Part shown: positions 6,588 to 16,038 of the stretch, one piece after another
How positions within the stretch are numbered: position 1 is the first letter of the stretch
Layout: each line of letters begins with the position of its first letter
Made by a program: the position numbers and the translations under genes
NCBI GenBank assembly: GCA_963677165.2
Contig: CAXXSX010000001.1
Coordinates: forward strand, 496,001 to 560,000
Reading direction: 5' to 3'
From: JAFGXT01 sp963677165
GTDB taxonomy: Bacteria > Verrucomicrobiota > Lentisphaeria > Victivallales > SZUA-371
Length of the DNA stretch: 64,000 nt
Notes under the pieces: generated by a model
What the model was told of the DNA's origin: nothing
The model's database searches: none
What the model saw: the letters and a program-made list of their open reading frames with translations, nothing else

Positions 6588-9269
6588 TTAAATCAGTTCG
6601 GCAACTCTTCGGCAGAGTTCAACTTTGCGGTAAGGTTTTCGAATGAATCCCTGGACTCCATTTTCCGTCAGTTTTTCAAGATCGCCTTCCTTGGAGAAGC
6701 CGGAAGATATTAGTACTTTTACATCTGGATTGAGGACTTTCAACTTTTCAAAAGCATCAATTCCGTTAAGTTTTGGCATAATCATATCCATAATAACCAG
6801 ATCAATCTTGCCGGAATTCTCTTTGTAAATATCTACTGCTTCTTCTCCATTTTCTGCTAATAATGTCTTGTAACCAACATCCTGCAATATTGTGGCTGCA
6901 ATGCTGCGAATCATTTGTTCATCATCGACAATCAATATTGTTCCTTCCCCGGTGAAAACGGATTCATCATTAGCGGTTAAAGATGTGAGCTTTTGTTCCG
7001 TCAGCGGGAAGTACAGGCGGAAAACGGTTCCTGTTCCCACTTCACTGTATACGGTGATGGCTCCGTGATGACTTTGAACTGTTCCATATACTGCGGATAA
7101 TCCAAGGCCGGTACCTTTTCCTTGTTCTTTCGTGGTGAAAAATGGTTCGAAAATTTTGTTGATATGTTCCGGTAAGATTCCTGTTCCTGTGTCTCTGATT
7201 TCAATTTCGATGTAATTGCCTGGGGATATATCAAAGCTGCTTTCCGAACAATAATTTTCATCCAGTTGGATGTTACGGGTCGAAAAGTCCAGATTTCCGC
7301 CATTCTGCATGGCGTGGCTTGCATTGATACCCATATTAATAAAGACATTTTGCAGTTGGGATTCATCGCCGTTAATTGTTGATGACGTGGCTTTCATTGT
7401 CGAGGATATCGTAATCTTTTTATCAATGGTGTGTTCAAGCAGAGAGACGGTGTTTTTGATTACGTCATTGATATCAGCAGGAGCAAAGACTGTTTTTCCT
7501 TTACGGCTGAAGATTAACAATTTTGAAGTTAACAAAGACGCTCTTTCTGCGGAGTCGAGAACGATGTGTACCAGTTTTTTTTCCTGTTCTGTTTCTACTT
7601 TAGTGCTCAAGACTTCTGTTGCGCCGAATATACCGGCGAGCATATTGTTGAAATCATGTGCGATTCCACCGGCAAGCATTCCCACAGACTGGAGTCGTTC
7701 CGACTGATGCAGACGCTCCTGTAGGGCCGCTTCCTCGGTGATATCACGTAATACAATTACCAGGCCAACGGTTTTGTTCTGATCATCGCGAATGGGGGAA
7801 TATCCCGTTGCTATGAGTTTTTCTGAACCTTCTCGAACCAGCAGAAAATATTTCTTTGCATTTAGGGACGTTTGGGTTTGAAGCATTTCTTCTAGGGAAA
7901 ATGATACTTGGTGGCGGTCGTCAGGGGAGAGTTGAGGAAAGACTTCATTATAGTTGTGATTGTATGCTTTTGTTTTATTCCAGCCGGAGAGGGTTTCCGC
8001 TACCGGGTTCATTCGTAAGATATTGCCGTTTAAATCAGTGGCAATGACAGCGTCTCCTATTGAATTGAGAATTATCTCAAGATTTTTCTCACTTGAAACC
8101 AGTTGATGTTTGGCCCGCTGTAAACGTATGCTGTTGATGGTTAGAAATATCACTAGCAGAAGAAATACGCAAAAAGTTCCGGTCACGGTCCATACAAGTT
8201 TTTTATAGGTGCGGTAAAATGAGAAAGGCCGATTGATAATCTCACTTCCGTCCGGAAGCTGTTCTTCACTGATTCCAAAACGTTGAAGCTGAGTCCAACT
8301 GAATATGTACTCATTAACACTTTCTGTCATGATCGGGATATTTTTGGGTGACTCTCCATGCATTATTCGTACTGCCATTTCACCGGCGTATCTGCCCTGG
8401 ATCATTCCGCTGTTCATTTTTCCGCCGAGAACGCCAAGATTGGTATGATAGTTGACCATCCCGAAAATAGGAGCCAGTGTATTTCTTGATAATACCGGTA
8501 TAATTGATTTTTGTGAAAAATACCGTCCGGTTTTATCCCTGAACCATAAGGTCATTAATACCGCGTCAGAAGGTTTCACTTTTTTAAGACGTTTCAGTAA
8601 TTCGGAGGTAGTGAGTTCTTCTCCTTTTAGAATTTCAAATTTAATCTGTGGAAATAATTTTGTGATCGCTTTGATCTGTTTCCTGAAATTTAGTCCGGTC
8701 GGAGTTGCGTCACTGATAATATAGATTTTTTTTGCGTTTGGACAAAGCCTTAATATCAGCTCGATATTAGGTTTTGTGTCGATTGTTTCAATTAACCCGG
8801 TATATATTTCACGTGGCGCGGTCAACGCCTGCTTGAAGTCATTGATCCCGCAGAAGACAACCGGAACCCCGGGAAACAGTTCATCATGGTATTTTCTCAT
8901 GAAACTTAGCGCGTTGTCATCTGAAGTAATAATGACATCAACTTTGACATTCTGATATTTTTCCCGGAGCATTTTTTTTATCAGTTCCATGGTTCTGCTA
9001 TTGAATTTTCGTTTTGAATCCATGTATTCCACATATACTTCATATGATGAAAAATCCGCGGAAATTTTCTTTTTGACCGCGGGAACCAGTCGGTCGGACC
9101 ATGGATATCCCTGATGATAGGAGTTTAGAAGCAGTATTCTACGCAGGTTTTCGGAGGCTGGAGACGTATTCTGCATTGCCCTGTTTGAAGCGAAAGCTCC
9201 AGAAGGGAAAAACTGATACAACAATAATGATAATACTGCAAGCAAAGCGCCTTTGTTGAAGCCTAACAT
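6588..9269 (-). CDS. Hybrid sensor histidine kinase/response regulator with periplasmic ABC-substrate-binding-like sensor
   Basis: 893 residues. A signal/anchor (1-27) leads into a periplasmic domain (~40-340) of the ABC_sub_bind type (RILLLNSYHQGYPWSD, then IITSDDNALSFM), a transmembrane helix (~357-381), a PAS domain (~390-515), HisKA with phosphoacceptor His538 in GGIAHDFNN, HATPase_c (DTGTGI, GKGTGLGLSAVYG) and a C-terminal receiver with Asp828 in LVIMDMIMPKLNG. It should sense a periplasmic ligand, possibly a saccharide, and pass phosphate to its own receiver. No DNA-binding output is fused or adjacent. It has its own promoter (9305-9333) downstream of the AraC gene and converges on the esterase gene with only 15 bp between stops. 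It is paralogous to the kinase at 59976. Confidence 0.93.
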   Translation of the reverse strand: MLGFNKGALLAVLSLLLYQFFPSGAFASNRAMQNTSPASENLRRILLLNSYHQGYPWSDRLVPAVKKKISADFSSYEVYVEYMDSKRKFNSRTMELIKKMLREKYQNVKVDVIITSDDNALSFMRKYHDELFPGVPVVFCGINDFKQALTAPREIYTGLIETIDTKPNIELILRLCPNAKKIYIISDATPTGLNFRKQIKAITKLFPQIKFEILKGEELTTSELLKRLKKVKPSDAVLMTLWFRDKTGRYFSQKSIIPVLSRNTLAPIFGMVNYHTNLGVLGGKMNSGMIQGRYAGEMAVRIMHGESPKNIPIMTESVNEYIFSWTQLQRFGISEEQLPDGSEIINRPFSFYRTYKKLVWTVTGTFCVFLLLVIFLTINSIRLQRAKHQLVSSEKNLEIILNSIGDAVIATDLNGNILRMNPVAETLSGWNKTKAYNHNYNEVFPQLSPDDRHQVSFSLEEMLQTQTSLNAKKYFLLVREGSEKLIATGYSPIRDDQNKTVGLVIVLRDITEEAALQERLHQSERLQSVGMLAGGIAHDFNNMLAGIFGATEVLSTKVETEQEKKLVHIVLDSAERASLLTSKLLIFSRKGKTVFAPADINDVIKNTVSLLEHTIDKKITISSTMKATSSTINGDESQLQNVFINMGINASHAMQNGGNLDFSTRNIQLDENYCSESSFDISPGNYIEIEIRDTGTGILPEHINKIFEPFFTTKEQGKGTGLGLSAVYGTVQSHHGAITVYSEVGTGTVFRLYFPLTEQKLTSLTANDESVFTGEGTILIVDDEQMIRSIAATILQDVGYKTLLAENGEEAVDIYKENSGKIDLVIMDMIMPKLNGIDAFEKLKVLNPDVKVLISSGFSKEGDLEKLTENGVQGFIRKPYRKVELCRRVAELI

Positions 9270-9304
9270 TTTATGCAGTCCATTGTTAATGTCTCTCTTA
9301 GACG

Positions 9305-9333
9305 ATTATAACTGCGTTTCGGTAGCCAGTCAA
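9305..9333 (-). promoter_or_regulatory. Sigma70-type promoter for the hybrid kinase gene
   Basis: On the minus strand TTGACT (9333-9328), a 17-bp spacer and a perfect TATAAT (9310-9305) lie 36 bp before the start codon. So the kinase can be transcribed separately from the AraC gene upstream. Confidence 0.75.
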
Positions 9334-9392
9334 TAAAAGGATTTAATATTTCAACTCTAATAAGACTCTGAAGAAAGTTGGTGGAATCAATT

Positions 9393-10256
9393 TTATGGAT
9401 TAAAGCTATTGCGGAATTGTTTCGGGGTCATCTTTTTGAACTTTTGGAATTGGCGGTTGAAGTTTGAAAGGTTGTTGAAGCCCGAGTCAAAACAGATTTC
9501 AGCGACTGTCTTGTCGGTGTCAATAAGCTGACGGCAGGCTTTGCCGACTTTAACTTCATTTACATAATCAATAAAGCACTTAAAAGTTGTTTTGCGGAAG
9601 TAGCGGCTGAATGCCTGCGGGTTCATATTGGCTTTTAAGGCGGTTTCATTCAGGGTTGGCGATTTATCGTGGGCCAGGGAGTCATGAATATACAGCAGGA
9701 TACGGTTCATACGGTGATCGTCATCATTGCCGGCTGCATTATCCCCGGATACACTGGACAGCTTCCGATAGGGAGAAGCAGCCATAAGTGAGAGCAGTTC
9801 GAGCAGACCGATCAATCTTGACGGGCCGGTAGAAGCAAATATCTGCGCGATCAACGGTTTCACTTTTGCCGCGGTTTCCGCGTTGAAGTCAATGCCGTGC
9901 TTAGAAGCCTCGAACATCTTTTTTACGGTCTCCATTTCCGGTACGTTGAATAACTCCTGACCGGCAAAATTCTCCCTGAACTGAATGACTCTCGCGTGTC
10001 CCCAACTGTCGGATAAGCTATCCGCCGGATCATTGTAGTAGTGGTGCGGAACCATGGGACCGATCAGGGCCAGGTTGCCGGGATTGAAATTTTCTATATT
10101 GTCGCCGATAAATCTGGTTCCGAAGCTCGACGCTATGTAAATTAACTCGTATTCTGGATGGACGTGAAAAGTACAGTCGATCACTTTGCCGATCTCATCA
10201 AGCGTGACAAATGATTTCTGTGGTCCGGTCAATATTGTTTCATGTTTATATTTCAT
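9393..10256 (-). CDS. AraC-family transcriptional regulator with cupin-type sensor domain
   Basis: 287 residues. Residues ~20-110 form an N-terminal cupin-like ligand pocket (CTFHVHPEYELIYI, IGPMVPHHYY); ~185-285 is the double helix-turn-helix (LNETALKANMNPQAFSRYFRK, then VAEICFDSGFNNLSNFNRQFQKF), ending with the usual MTPKQFR. It lies divergent to the NagB-like/PIG-L pair, 95 bp away, so it most likely controls those genes in response to a sugar. Its own promoter places the transcript start almost exactly on the ATG with no room for a ribosome site (see the promoter entry), so the mRNA is probably leaderless. Confidence 0.92.
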   Translation of the reverse strand: MKYKHETILTGPQKSFVTLDEIGKVIDCTFHVHPEYELIYIASSFGTRFIGDNIENFNPGNLALIGPMVPHHYYNDPADSLSDSWGHARVIQFRENFAGQELFNVPEMETVKKMFEASKHGIDFNAETAAKVKPLIAQIFASTGPSRLIGLLELLSLMAASPYRKLSSVSGDNAAGNDDDHRMNRILLYIHDSLAHDKSPTLNETALKANMNPQAFSRYFRKTTFKCFIDYVNEVKVGKACRQLIDTDKTVAEICFDSGFNNLSNFNRQFQKFKKMTPKQFRNSFNP

Positions 10257-10262
10257 GTCATA

Positions 10263-10290
10263 ATAGTATCATTATCTGCAATGATTTCAA
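10263..10290 (-). promoter_or_regulatory. Promoter of the AraC gene, predicted leaderless transcript
   Basis: Minus strand TTGAAA (10290-10285), 16-bp spacer, TACTAT (10268-10263). Seven bases after the -10 is the A of the start codon at 10256, so the message would begin at or next to AUG. No purine-rich ribosome site precedes the codon. Confidence 0.6.
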
Positions 10291-10351
10291 TAGATTATAA
10301 GTTGAATTAGCCATATAATATGCCAGTAAGTAATAAAAAAAGGATATGATT

Positions 10352-11281
10352 ATGACACGAGCTTACAGTACGATAGCACCGGAGTGGTGGGATTATACCA
10401 CTCTCGATAAAGAAATTCTTGATGACGCGGCCAAACTTAAACCCGAAGACCTTCTGCAATTGTCGCGAGACGGATTCCAGGTGAAATTCTATGATACCGT
10501 TGAGGATTTCTACCTGGCGGAAGCTCTGGAATACATTACCAGCTGGCAGCAGGCTACCGAAGAAAAGCCGTGCGGTGTATGCGGTCCGATTGGCCCGACA
10601 GAGCAGCTTCCGCTGGTGGCGCGACTGGTCAATGAACTGGAAATTGATTTGAAACATTGTCACTTCTGGGGAATGGACGAATGGGTTGTTGACGGCAAGG
10701 AAGCCGATATGAATTTTCCGCTGGGTTTTGCCAAGGCCGACTGGGATTTGTGTTTCGGCAGAATCAAGCCGGAACTGAGAATGCCTAAGGAAAATCTGCA
10801 TTTTCCGGCATTTGATACTGCTGAGTATATTGCGTCCTGGAATAAGGCCGCGTGCAAAGTGATTCAAGGCGGACAGGGCGAAACCAAGCACTGGGCCTTC
10901 AATGATCCGGTTAAGCGCCAGGGCAAATATGCCGATAATCCTCCTACGCCGGAAGAATACCTGCAGTTGACGACTCGTGAAGTTGAATTACACCCCATGA
11001 CATTGATTCAGAATGCCAGAACTTCCGGAGGCGGAGTGGTTCAGAATGTACCGACCCGTGCTCTTACCGTTGGTCCGGTACAGACCTGGAAGGCTGAAAA
11101 AGTTTCGATCTGGCATCCGGGACATCACGACAATCCTTTCGGTATGAGACTTTCGACGCTGATGATCGGCAAAAAAATTGCTGATGCCGCAGTTCCGATG
11201 TCACTGCTGGGACTTCATCCGAATGTTCAGTTTAACTTCCTGCGCTCCGGTATCGGTGAATGTACCGTGGAAATGCACTAG
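10352..11281 (+). CDS. Glucosamine-6-phosphate deaminase/isomerase-family protein (NagB-like)
   Basis: 309 residues from ATG 10352, which has AAAGGA seven bases upstream; an ATG six bases earlier is too close. NagB-fold signatures are visible: CGVCGPIGPTEQLPLV as the phosphate-binding loop, FWGMDEWVV in place of the NagB FNMDEY block, and QGGQGETKHWAFNDP in place of GxGxDGHIAFNEP. The family opens the amino-sugar ring and releases ammonia, giving fructose 6-phosphate. The loop after the catalytic motif is unlike classical NagB, so the substrate may be another aminated or 1-deoxy sugar phosphate. A TATAAT at 10314-10319 may serve as -10, though its -35 is poor. The gene is followed 12 bp later by a PIG-L deacetylase. 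Confidence 0.8.
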   Translation: MTRAYSTIAPEWWDYTTLDKEILDDAAKLKPEDLLQLSRDGFQVKFYDTVEDFYLAEALEYITSWQQATEEKPCGVCGPIGPTEQLPLVARLVNELEIDLKHCHFWGMDEWVVDGKEADMNFPLGFAKADWDLCFGRIKPELRMPKENLHFPAFDTAEYIASWNKAACKVIQGGQGETKHWAFNDPVKRQGKYADNPPTPEEYLQLTTREVELHPMTLIQNARTSGGGVVQNVPTRALTVGPVQTWKAEKVSIWHPGHHDNPFGMRLSTLMIGKKIADAAVPMSLLGLHPNVQFNFLRSGIGECTVEMH

Positions 11282-11293
11282 GGAGAAAAATTG

Positions 11294-12076
11294 ATGAATA
11301 AAGTTGTATTTGCTGTCGCCGCGCATCCGGATGATATTGAATTCATGATGAGCGGAACGATGTTTTTATTGAAAGAAGCCGGTTGTGAAATTCATTATAT
11401 GAATATTGCCAACGGTGATTGCGGAACTGCCGTCCATGAGAGAGAGGAAATTGCCCGCATTCGTCGCGGAGAAGCGATGGAGGCGGCGCAATATCTTGGC
11501 GCGACTTTTCATGAAAGCCTGGTGTCTGACTTGGAAATTTATTACGAACGGGAGACGCTCGCGAGAGTGACTTCCGTCATGCGTGATGTGAATCCGGATA
11601 TTCTACTGGTTCAATATCCCCATGATTATATGGAGGATCATAACAACGCCTGCCGTCTGGCGGTCAGTGCGGCGTTTAACCGTGAAATGCGTAATGCGAC
11701 GGTGGAACCGTATGTTGCTCCGGTATCGAAAGAAATCACGGCCTACCATGCCATGCCTTATGGTCTGTATGATCCGATGCGGAATCTGGTACAGCCGGAA
11801 ATGTTTGTCGACATCAGTTCAATTATTGAGAAGAAAACAACCATGCTGGCTAAGCACACAAGTCAGAAAGAGTGGCTTGACGCCAGTCAGGGAATGGATT
11901 CCTATCTGATTGAAATGAAGACCCAGGTGGGCGACTGTGGGAAAATGTCCGGTCGCTTTGAGTATGCCGAAGGCTGGTCAAGACGGCTTCATCTTGGACT
12001 TGGTTCCAAGGATGCTGATCCGTTAAAAGATCTCATTGGCGATAAGATCGTTAATAATCCGGCTTACCAAAAATAA
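11294..12076 (+). CDS. PIG-L/LmbE-family deacetylase
   Basis: 260 residues from ATG 11294, with GGGAG at 11281-11285. The zinc-site motif AAHPDDIEFMMSGT at the N terminus (His-Pro-Asp-Asp) and PHDYMEDHNNACRL (HDH-type third ligand region) are those of the PIG-L fold, which removes acetyl groups from GlcNAc moieties. It is cytoplasmic, with no signal peptide. It follows the NagB-like gene as a two-gene operon opposite an AraC regulator, so the pair probably deacetylates and then deaminates an N-acetylated amino sugar. In several Bacteroidetes the same two domains are fused in one protein, which supports a joint role. Confidence 0.88.
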   Translation: MNKVVFAVAAHPDDIEFMMSGTMFLLKEAGCEIHYMNIANGDCGTAVHEREEIARIRRGEAMEAAQYLGATFHESLVSDLEIYYERETLARVTSVMRDVNPDILLVQYPHDYMEDHNNACRLAVSAAFNREMRNATVEPYVAPVSKEITAYHAMPYGLYDPMRNLVQPEMFVDISSIIEKKTTMLAKHTSQKEWLDASQGMDSYLIEMKTQVGDCGKMSGRFEYAEGWSRRLHLGLGSKDADPLKDLIGDKIVNNPAYQK

Positions 12077-12100
12077 AATATATCTGCATTAGAGCGCATA

Positions 12101-12147
12101 AAAAAAACGGAACTCAGGAGCGTATTTTACTGGCGGCCTGAGTTCCG
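12101..12147 (-). terminator. Rho-independent terminator of the large glycosidase gene
   Basis: CGGAACTCAGG (12108-12118) and its exact complement CCTGAGTTCCG (12137-12147) form an 11-bp stem with an 18-base loop. On the minus strand it is followed by a T7 run (12107-12101). It lies 38 bp past the stop of the minus-strand gene ending at 12185 and may also block read-through from the PIG-L gene. Confidence 0.85.
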
Positions 12148-12184
12148 ATTACAGGTATTTTGTTCTGAAGTTTACTTATGATAT

Positions 12185-15100
12185 CTATCGTAGCCATACC
12201 CGGCCCAATTCATGGGCGTCTTTGCTTTCAACGATTCCTTTGAACAAACTGATGCCGTGACGTTTGGCTTTTCTTGAAGGATCAACGTCGTTCACTGCCA
12301 GAGCAAAGCCGATCACGCTTCCTCTTGGCAGCGGTTTATCAACTCCGAGGCAGCTCCATGGGAAGAGGATTGTATATGCAGTTATATTTCCCTCACGCTT
12401 TAGATTTGCTTCTACACGTGGTTCTTTCACGTTGGATCGCATGCCGTTGATATAGGAGCGTTCCCGGAATACTTCCGCTTTGCCGGAGTTTTTTGCCCCG
12501 ATGGAGTATTCAAAGACACGGTGTCCGCTCAGCCCCGCACCGATTACTCCGGCCAGCCAGGGTTTAAGTGCATCCATGTCAAATGCGATTTGCAGAGAGT
12601 CGGCGGCCCATAACCGGTCTGCGGCTTGATTCTGGTAATGTTCGTCGTCGACTACTTTTACTTCGACCCGGATTCCTGTTTTGTCGTAACTTAGCCTGAC
12701 TTTCCCTTCGCATTGTCCTCCAGTACCGCTGTTGCCGAATTTGTGCCAGTTGGTAAAGTCAACCCACGGGTTCTTTTGATTGGAGGGAACGGCTGAGAGA
12801 GCGGACCATTCTAGCTTCGATGTAAGGACTTTCCCTTTGTCGGTTTGCAAATTGATTTTCGTAATGGTCTTCTGGGCTGGAACAAACGACTGGATCGGGA
12901 ACAGGGCCTGACGGATGCTGTCGCCCGGTACATTTAGTTTTAGTTTGCGTCCGTTATCGATCCAGACTTGAGGCTTCTGGATTTTATCTGTCAGGTTTGA
13001 ACAGACCGTTACCTTGATTTCCGGTACTGTCTTATTTAACGGCCATTCCACCGTGATGTCCCGGAGAGTCAGCGGAGTTACCAGATTGACAGGATGAATA
13101 TTCCAGGTTTTTCCGGTTTTCGACAGGCCCGCATATTTTCCTGCTGTAAGCTCTGCCATATTACTGGTCATAGCCTTCAGGGGCCAGACGATATTGCCTG
13201 GTATTGTTCCGCCTGTCGTAACGGTAACAGGAGCACGTTGTTTGATATCGTCTATGCCGTTGGCGTCAACTTCAAGATAGACCGGATTTCCCGTACAGTG
13301 GATTTTCTGCGGATCGCAACTGATTTTTTTGCCGAAAATATTATAAGCACTGGTGACCGGAAAGGGCAGGGCGATATCGATTGCCTTGCCGGAACTCCAT
13401 AGTGCCAGCTGCAGTTTGTCACCACGTTTACCGGCTGTCATGTAGACGTCCGGGGTCAACTGATAATAGCCGAATGGTTTTGACCCGGCAAAGAATCTGG
13501 ATACGGCTGAGAAAGCCACATATCCCGGTTGAGGACGATTTTCCTTATCAAACAGGGAAAAAGCGGCTTCTCCCTTATTGTGTGTGTTGAATTTGAGTGC
13601 GAAAAAGATAAGTGCGTCGATTCCCTGGCTCCAGCCAAGTGCCAGGGAACGTGCCACATAACTTGTCTGGGTATCACGGTCAACGGGGGGCTGCCAGGTG
13701 CCGTCAGAGGCAGTCCAGCCGAATTCCGTCAGATAAACCGGTTTATGTTGTTGACCGTATCGGGCCAGTAATTTATTCAGGTCTATGATCTTTTCCAGAA
13801 ACTTTCCTTCCGGTGGAGTGCCGTTGACATAAGCATGCATGGAAATCGCGTCGAGATGATTAAACAGTCCGGCTTTAGCCAGGCCTTCAAGGTCTCCGAG
13901 GCGGATGGAGTAGAGGCACGGTCCGGCCAGTTTATAGTTATTGTCAGCGGCTTTTAACCCTTTGCGGACAGCTTCCGCATAGGCAACGAGTCCTTTTTTA
14001 CTTCCTTTCCAGTGCGCCAGCGGTTCATTGTACATTTCAACGGTTTCCGGCACTTTTTTCAGGCAGGCGTATGTCCTGACAATATCGCTAACCGTATTCC
14101 AGTCTTTAGCCGGAAAGAACGGACTTCCGTAGCCGTGGCGTTTGTAGCCTGCCGGAATTTTCATGCACCACATCGGCATTCCGAATGAGAACACTCCCAG
14201 ATATTCAAGGCCATCCTTCCAGGCATAGGAATGGGCTGATTCGGAAGTCGCTGCGGCGACCTGTTTTTGAGTTATACCGAAAAACGCCATCATCCGGCGG
14301 TTCCATCTTGCTCCGGCAAGTTTAACGAGAGCCGGATCGCCATGAACGTTCCATAGTCCGAATACCGATTGACGGCGTAGTTCTTCGCTGATTGGTGCAC
14401 CCAAAACCGCGATGGTAACGTCGCGGTCCAATTCTTTCCCAGACTGGGTTCGGGCTTTTACCCGGACATCATACCAGCCGGGAGCATCCAGCGGAATGCT
14501 CCACTCTCTCCTGGAATTTATTTCAATATTTTTCCACGACAAGGATTGTTCTGGATTGGTTTGTATCGCGGCCTTTACCTCGACAATCTGTTCCGGGTGT
14601 TTGGCATGGTAGACAATTTCTCCTTTGCCGTTGTCGAAGACGATCCCGTTGTCTTGATGCCACGATGACGGCGTTCTATCAATACGTTCGAATCCGGCGG
14701 AAGCGGTTTGCGGCAGTTCTTTGATCAGTAGTACGGTATCAAGAGTAACAGCCGACTTGGTTGTACGTATGTATAGTGTCAGATTTTGGCTTTCCGAATT
14801 GAGTTCCAAAGAACCGATGCGTATCCAGAAAATGTTGACTTTTTTTGAGGTGACAGTTTGTTTGGGAACGCTTTTCCCGGTTGTAATGCCGAGTTCGCAG
14901 CTTCCGCCGGGAGCGACCATGACCCTGGCGAAAACATCATAGATTCCGCTGGTTAGTCCGGCTTTTTTTGTGTTCCAGGAAAAGCTGTGCCATGGTTGGC
15001 TGATATTTGCTCCGCGGGAACCGAACCGGGATTTGTCGTATGGGACCGGTGATGCCCACCATCTGTCGTTTGGAGTATATTTCTCACAGAAAAAAGTTCT

Positions 15101-15298
15101 TTCTTTCTGTGACACATCTTTCAGAACGTCTCCGGCTTTTGCGGCCTTTTCTCCTTCAAAAAAAGCATAGTTGCTTTTTTCTGACGGAAGAGTTACGTCA
15201 CGGGGAAGCGATGACGTATGAGTTTTTACCGCGAATACCGCCGCGGGAAGCATTAACATTGACAGCAGGGAAGCCTGCCGGAAAAATAAATGTTTCAT
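12185..15298 (-). CDS. Large secreted clan GH-A glycosidase (GH39-like barrel) with C-terminal CBM9-like domain
   Basis: 1037 residues with a signal peptide (to about residue 23). Residues ~40-195 look like an N-terminal beta-sandwich and ~210-300 a second one. The barrel runs ~310-600: ETVEMYNEPLAHW carries the predicted acid/base Glu425 and PVYLTEFGWTASDG the nucleophile Glu525, the Asn-Glu-Pro/Thr-Glu-Phe-Gly pattern of GH39 and related GH-A families. Residues ~850-1037 (PWVDFTNWHKFGNSG to HELGRVWLR) resemble CBM9/DOMON carbohydrate-binding domains. AAGGAAAAAC precedes ATG. It is the last gene of a lacI - pseudopilin - glycosidase operon and is closed by the terminator at 12101-12147. Substrate not predictable by eye; xylan, or a galacturonic or host glycan, are possible. 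Confidence 0.82.
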   Translation of the reverse strand: MKHLFFRQASLLSMLMLPAAVFAVKTHTSSLPRDVTLPSEKSNYAFFEGEKAAKAGDVLKDVSQKERTFFCEKYTPNDRWWASPVPYDKSRFGSRGANISQPWHSFSWNTKKAGLTSGIYDVFARVMVAPGGSCELGITTGKSVPKQTVTSKKVNIFWIRIGSLELNSESQNLTLYIRTTKSAVTLDTVLLIKELPQTASAGFERIDRTPSSWHQDNGIVFDNGKGEIVYHAKHPEQIVEVKAAIQTNPEQSLSWKNIEINSRREWSIPLDAPGWYDVRVKARTQSGKELDRDVTIAVLGAPISEELRRQSVFGLWNVHGDPALVKLAGARWNRRMMAFFGITQKQVAAATSESAHSYAWKDGLEYLGVFSFGMPMWCMKIPAGYKRHGYGSPFFPAKDWNTVSDIVRTYACLKKVPETVEMYNEPLAHWKGSKKGLVAYAEAVRKGLKAADNNYKLAGPCLYSIRLGDLEGLAKAGLFNHLDAISMHAYVNGTPPEGKFLEKIIDLNKLLARYGQQHKPVYLTEFGWTASDGTWQPPVDRDTQTSYVARSLALGWSQGIDALIFFALKFNTHNKGEAAFSLFDKENRPQPGYVAFSAVSRFFAGSKPFGYYQLTPDVYMTAGKRGDKLQLALWSSGKAIDIALPFPVTSAYNIFGKKISCDPQKIHCTGNPVYLEVDANGIDDIKQRAPVTVTTGGTIPGNIVWPLKAMTSNMAELTAGKYAGLSKTGKTWNIHPVNLVTPLTLRDITVEWPLNKTVPEIKVTVCSNLTDKIQKPQVWIDNGRKLKLNVPGDSIRQALFPIQSFVPAQKTITKINLQTDKGKVLTSKLEWSALSAVPSNQKNPWVDFTNWHKFGNSGTGGQCEGKVRLSYDKTGIRVEVKVVDDEHYQNQAADRLWAADSLQIAFDMDALKPWLAGVIGAGLSGHRVFEYSIGAKNSGKAEVFRERSYINGMRSNVKEPRVEANLKREGNITAYTILFPWSCLGVDKPLPRGSVIGFALAVNDVDPSRKAKRHGISLFKGIVESKDAHELGRVWLR

Positions 15299-15343
15299 TG
15301 TTTTTCCTTATTTTTTTGTATTTTATAGAGGTTTGCTTGTTGA

Positions 15344-16015
15344 TTACGGGTAAGAGATGCTTACATCACTGCCGGAAATGTAGTAGTTCTGCACTGTTGG
15401 ATAGAAAACGTGCAGTTGTCCCTTGTCGGCAGCCCTGACGCCACCATCGAGATAAGTTACATTTGCCGTGCGTTTGTGACGCAACTGCATGTAATACTGC
15501 GAACCGCTGTTCCATTTGATCGTGTAAAGCTGTTGAGGTTTGGATAGCCAGCCGCCGGTGCCGTAGCTGTCGGCGATGAACCACATATCGCTGGGGCTTC
15601 GTTTGGTGTACATCCTTGGAAGGTTTACACGGGTTGCTTTGACGGTTCTGGTTCGGTCCATGTCTGCGTTGATACCGTAACTATAAACGGCATTGCTGTT
15701 ATTCGTGAAACTTTTTCGTTTGGGCTCGGCTGGACAAAGAAAAATATCGGACAACGGCAGGTATTTTTCATCAATCATAAGGTTGGACCAGTAATAATGG
15801 GATCTAGGCGCGGGGTGAGTGAACCAGGCGTCAAAGTCGTTGGCATAAGTTGTAACGGCCAGTCCGAGCTGTTTGAGATTTCCTGTGCATTTAATTGCTT
15901 TGGCACGATCACGTGCCTGGTTTAATGCCGGGAGTAGCATGCTGGCAAGAATAGCGATGATTGCTATTACGACCAGGAGTTCTATGAGTGTGAATTTTTT
16001 TTGTCGCATTTTCAT
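15344..16015 (-). CDS. Prepilin-like protein (pseudopilin), 223 aa, in the LacI module
   Basis: A basic leader of 7-8 residues (MKMRQKK) precedes FTLIELLVVIAIIAILASM with the expected Glu5. The body ends with LRHKRTANVTYLDGGVRAA, an exact H-x9-DG motif. AAAAGGAG lies just before the start; a second ATG six bases on is possible. It begins 23 bp after the lacI stop and ends 45 bp before the glycosidase start on the same strand, so the three genes probably form one repressor-controlled transcript. Its length and middle region differ from the other four pseudopilins, so only the anchor helix and the C-terminal motif are shared. Confidence 0.9.
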   Translation of the reverse strand: MKMRQKKFTLIELLVVIAIIAILASMLLPALNQARDRAKAIKCTGNLKQLGLAVTTYANDFDAWFTHPAPRSHYYWSNLMIDEKYLPLSDIFLCPAEPKRKSFTNNSNAVYSYGINADMDRTRTVKATRVNLPRMYTKRSPSDMWFIADSYGTGGWLSKPQQLYTIKWNSGSQYYMQLRHKRTANVTYLDGGVRAADKGQLHVFYPTVQNYYISGSDVSISYP

Positions 16016-16038
16016 ATTTCTTTCTCCTTTTAATATGA

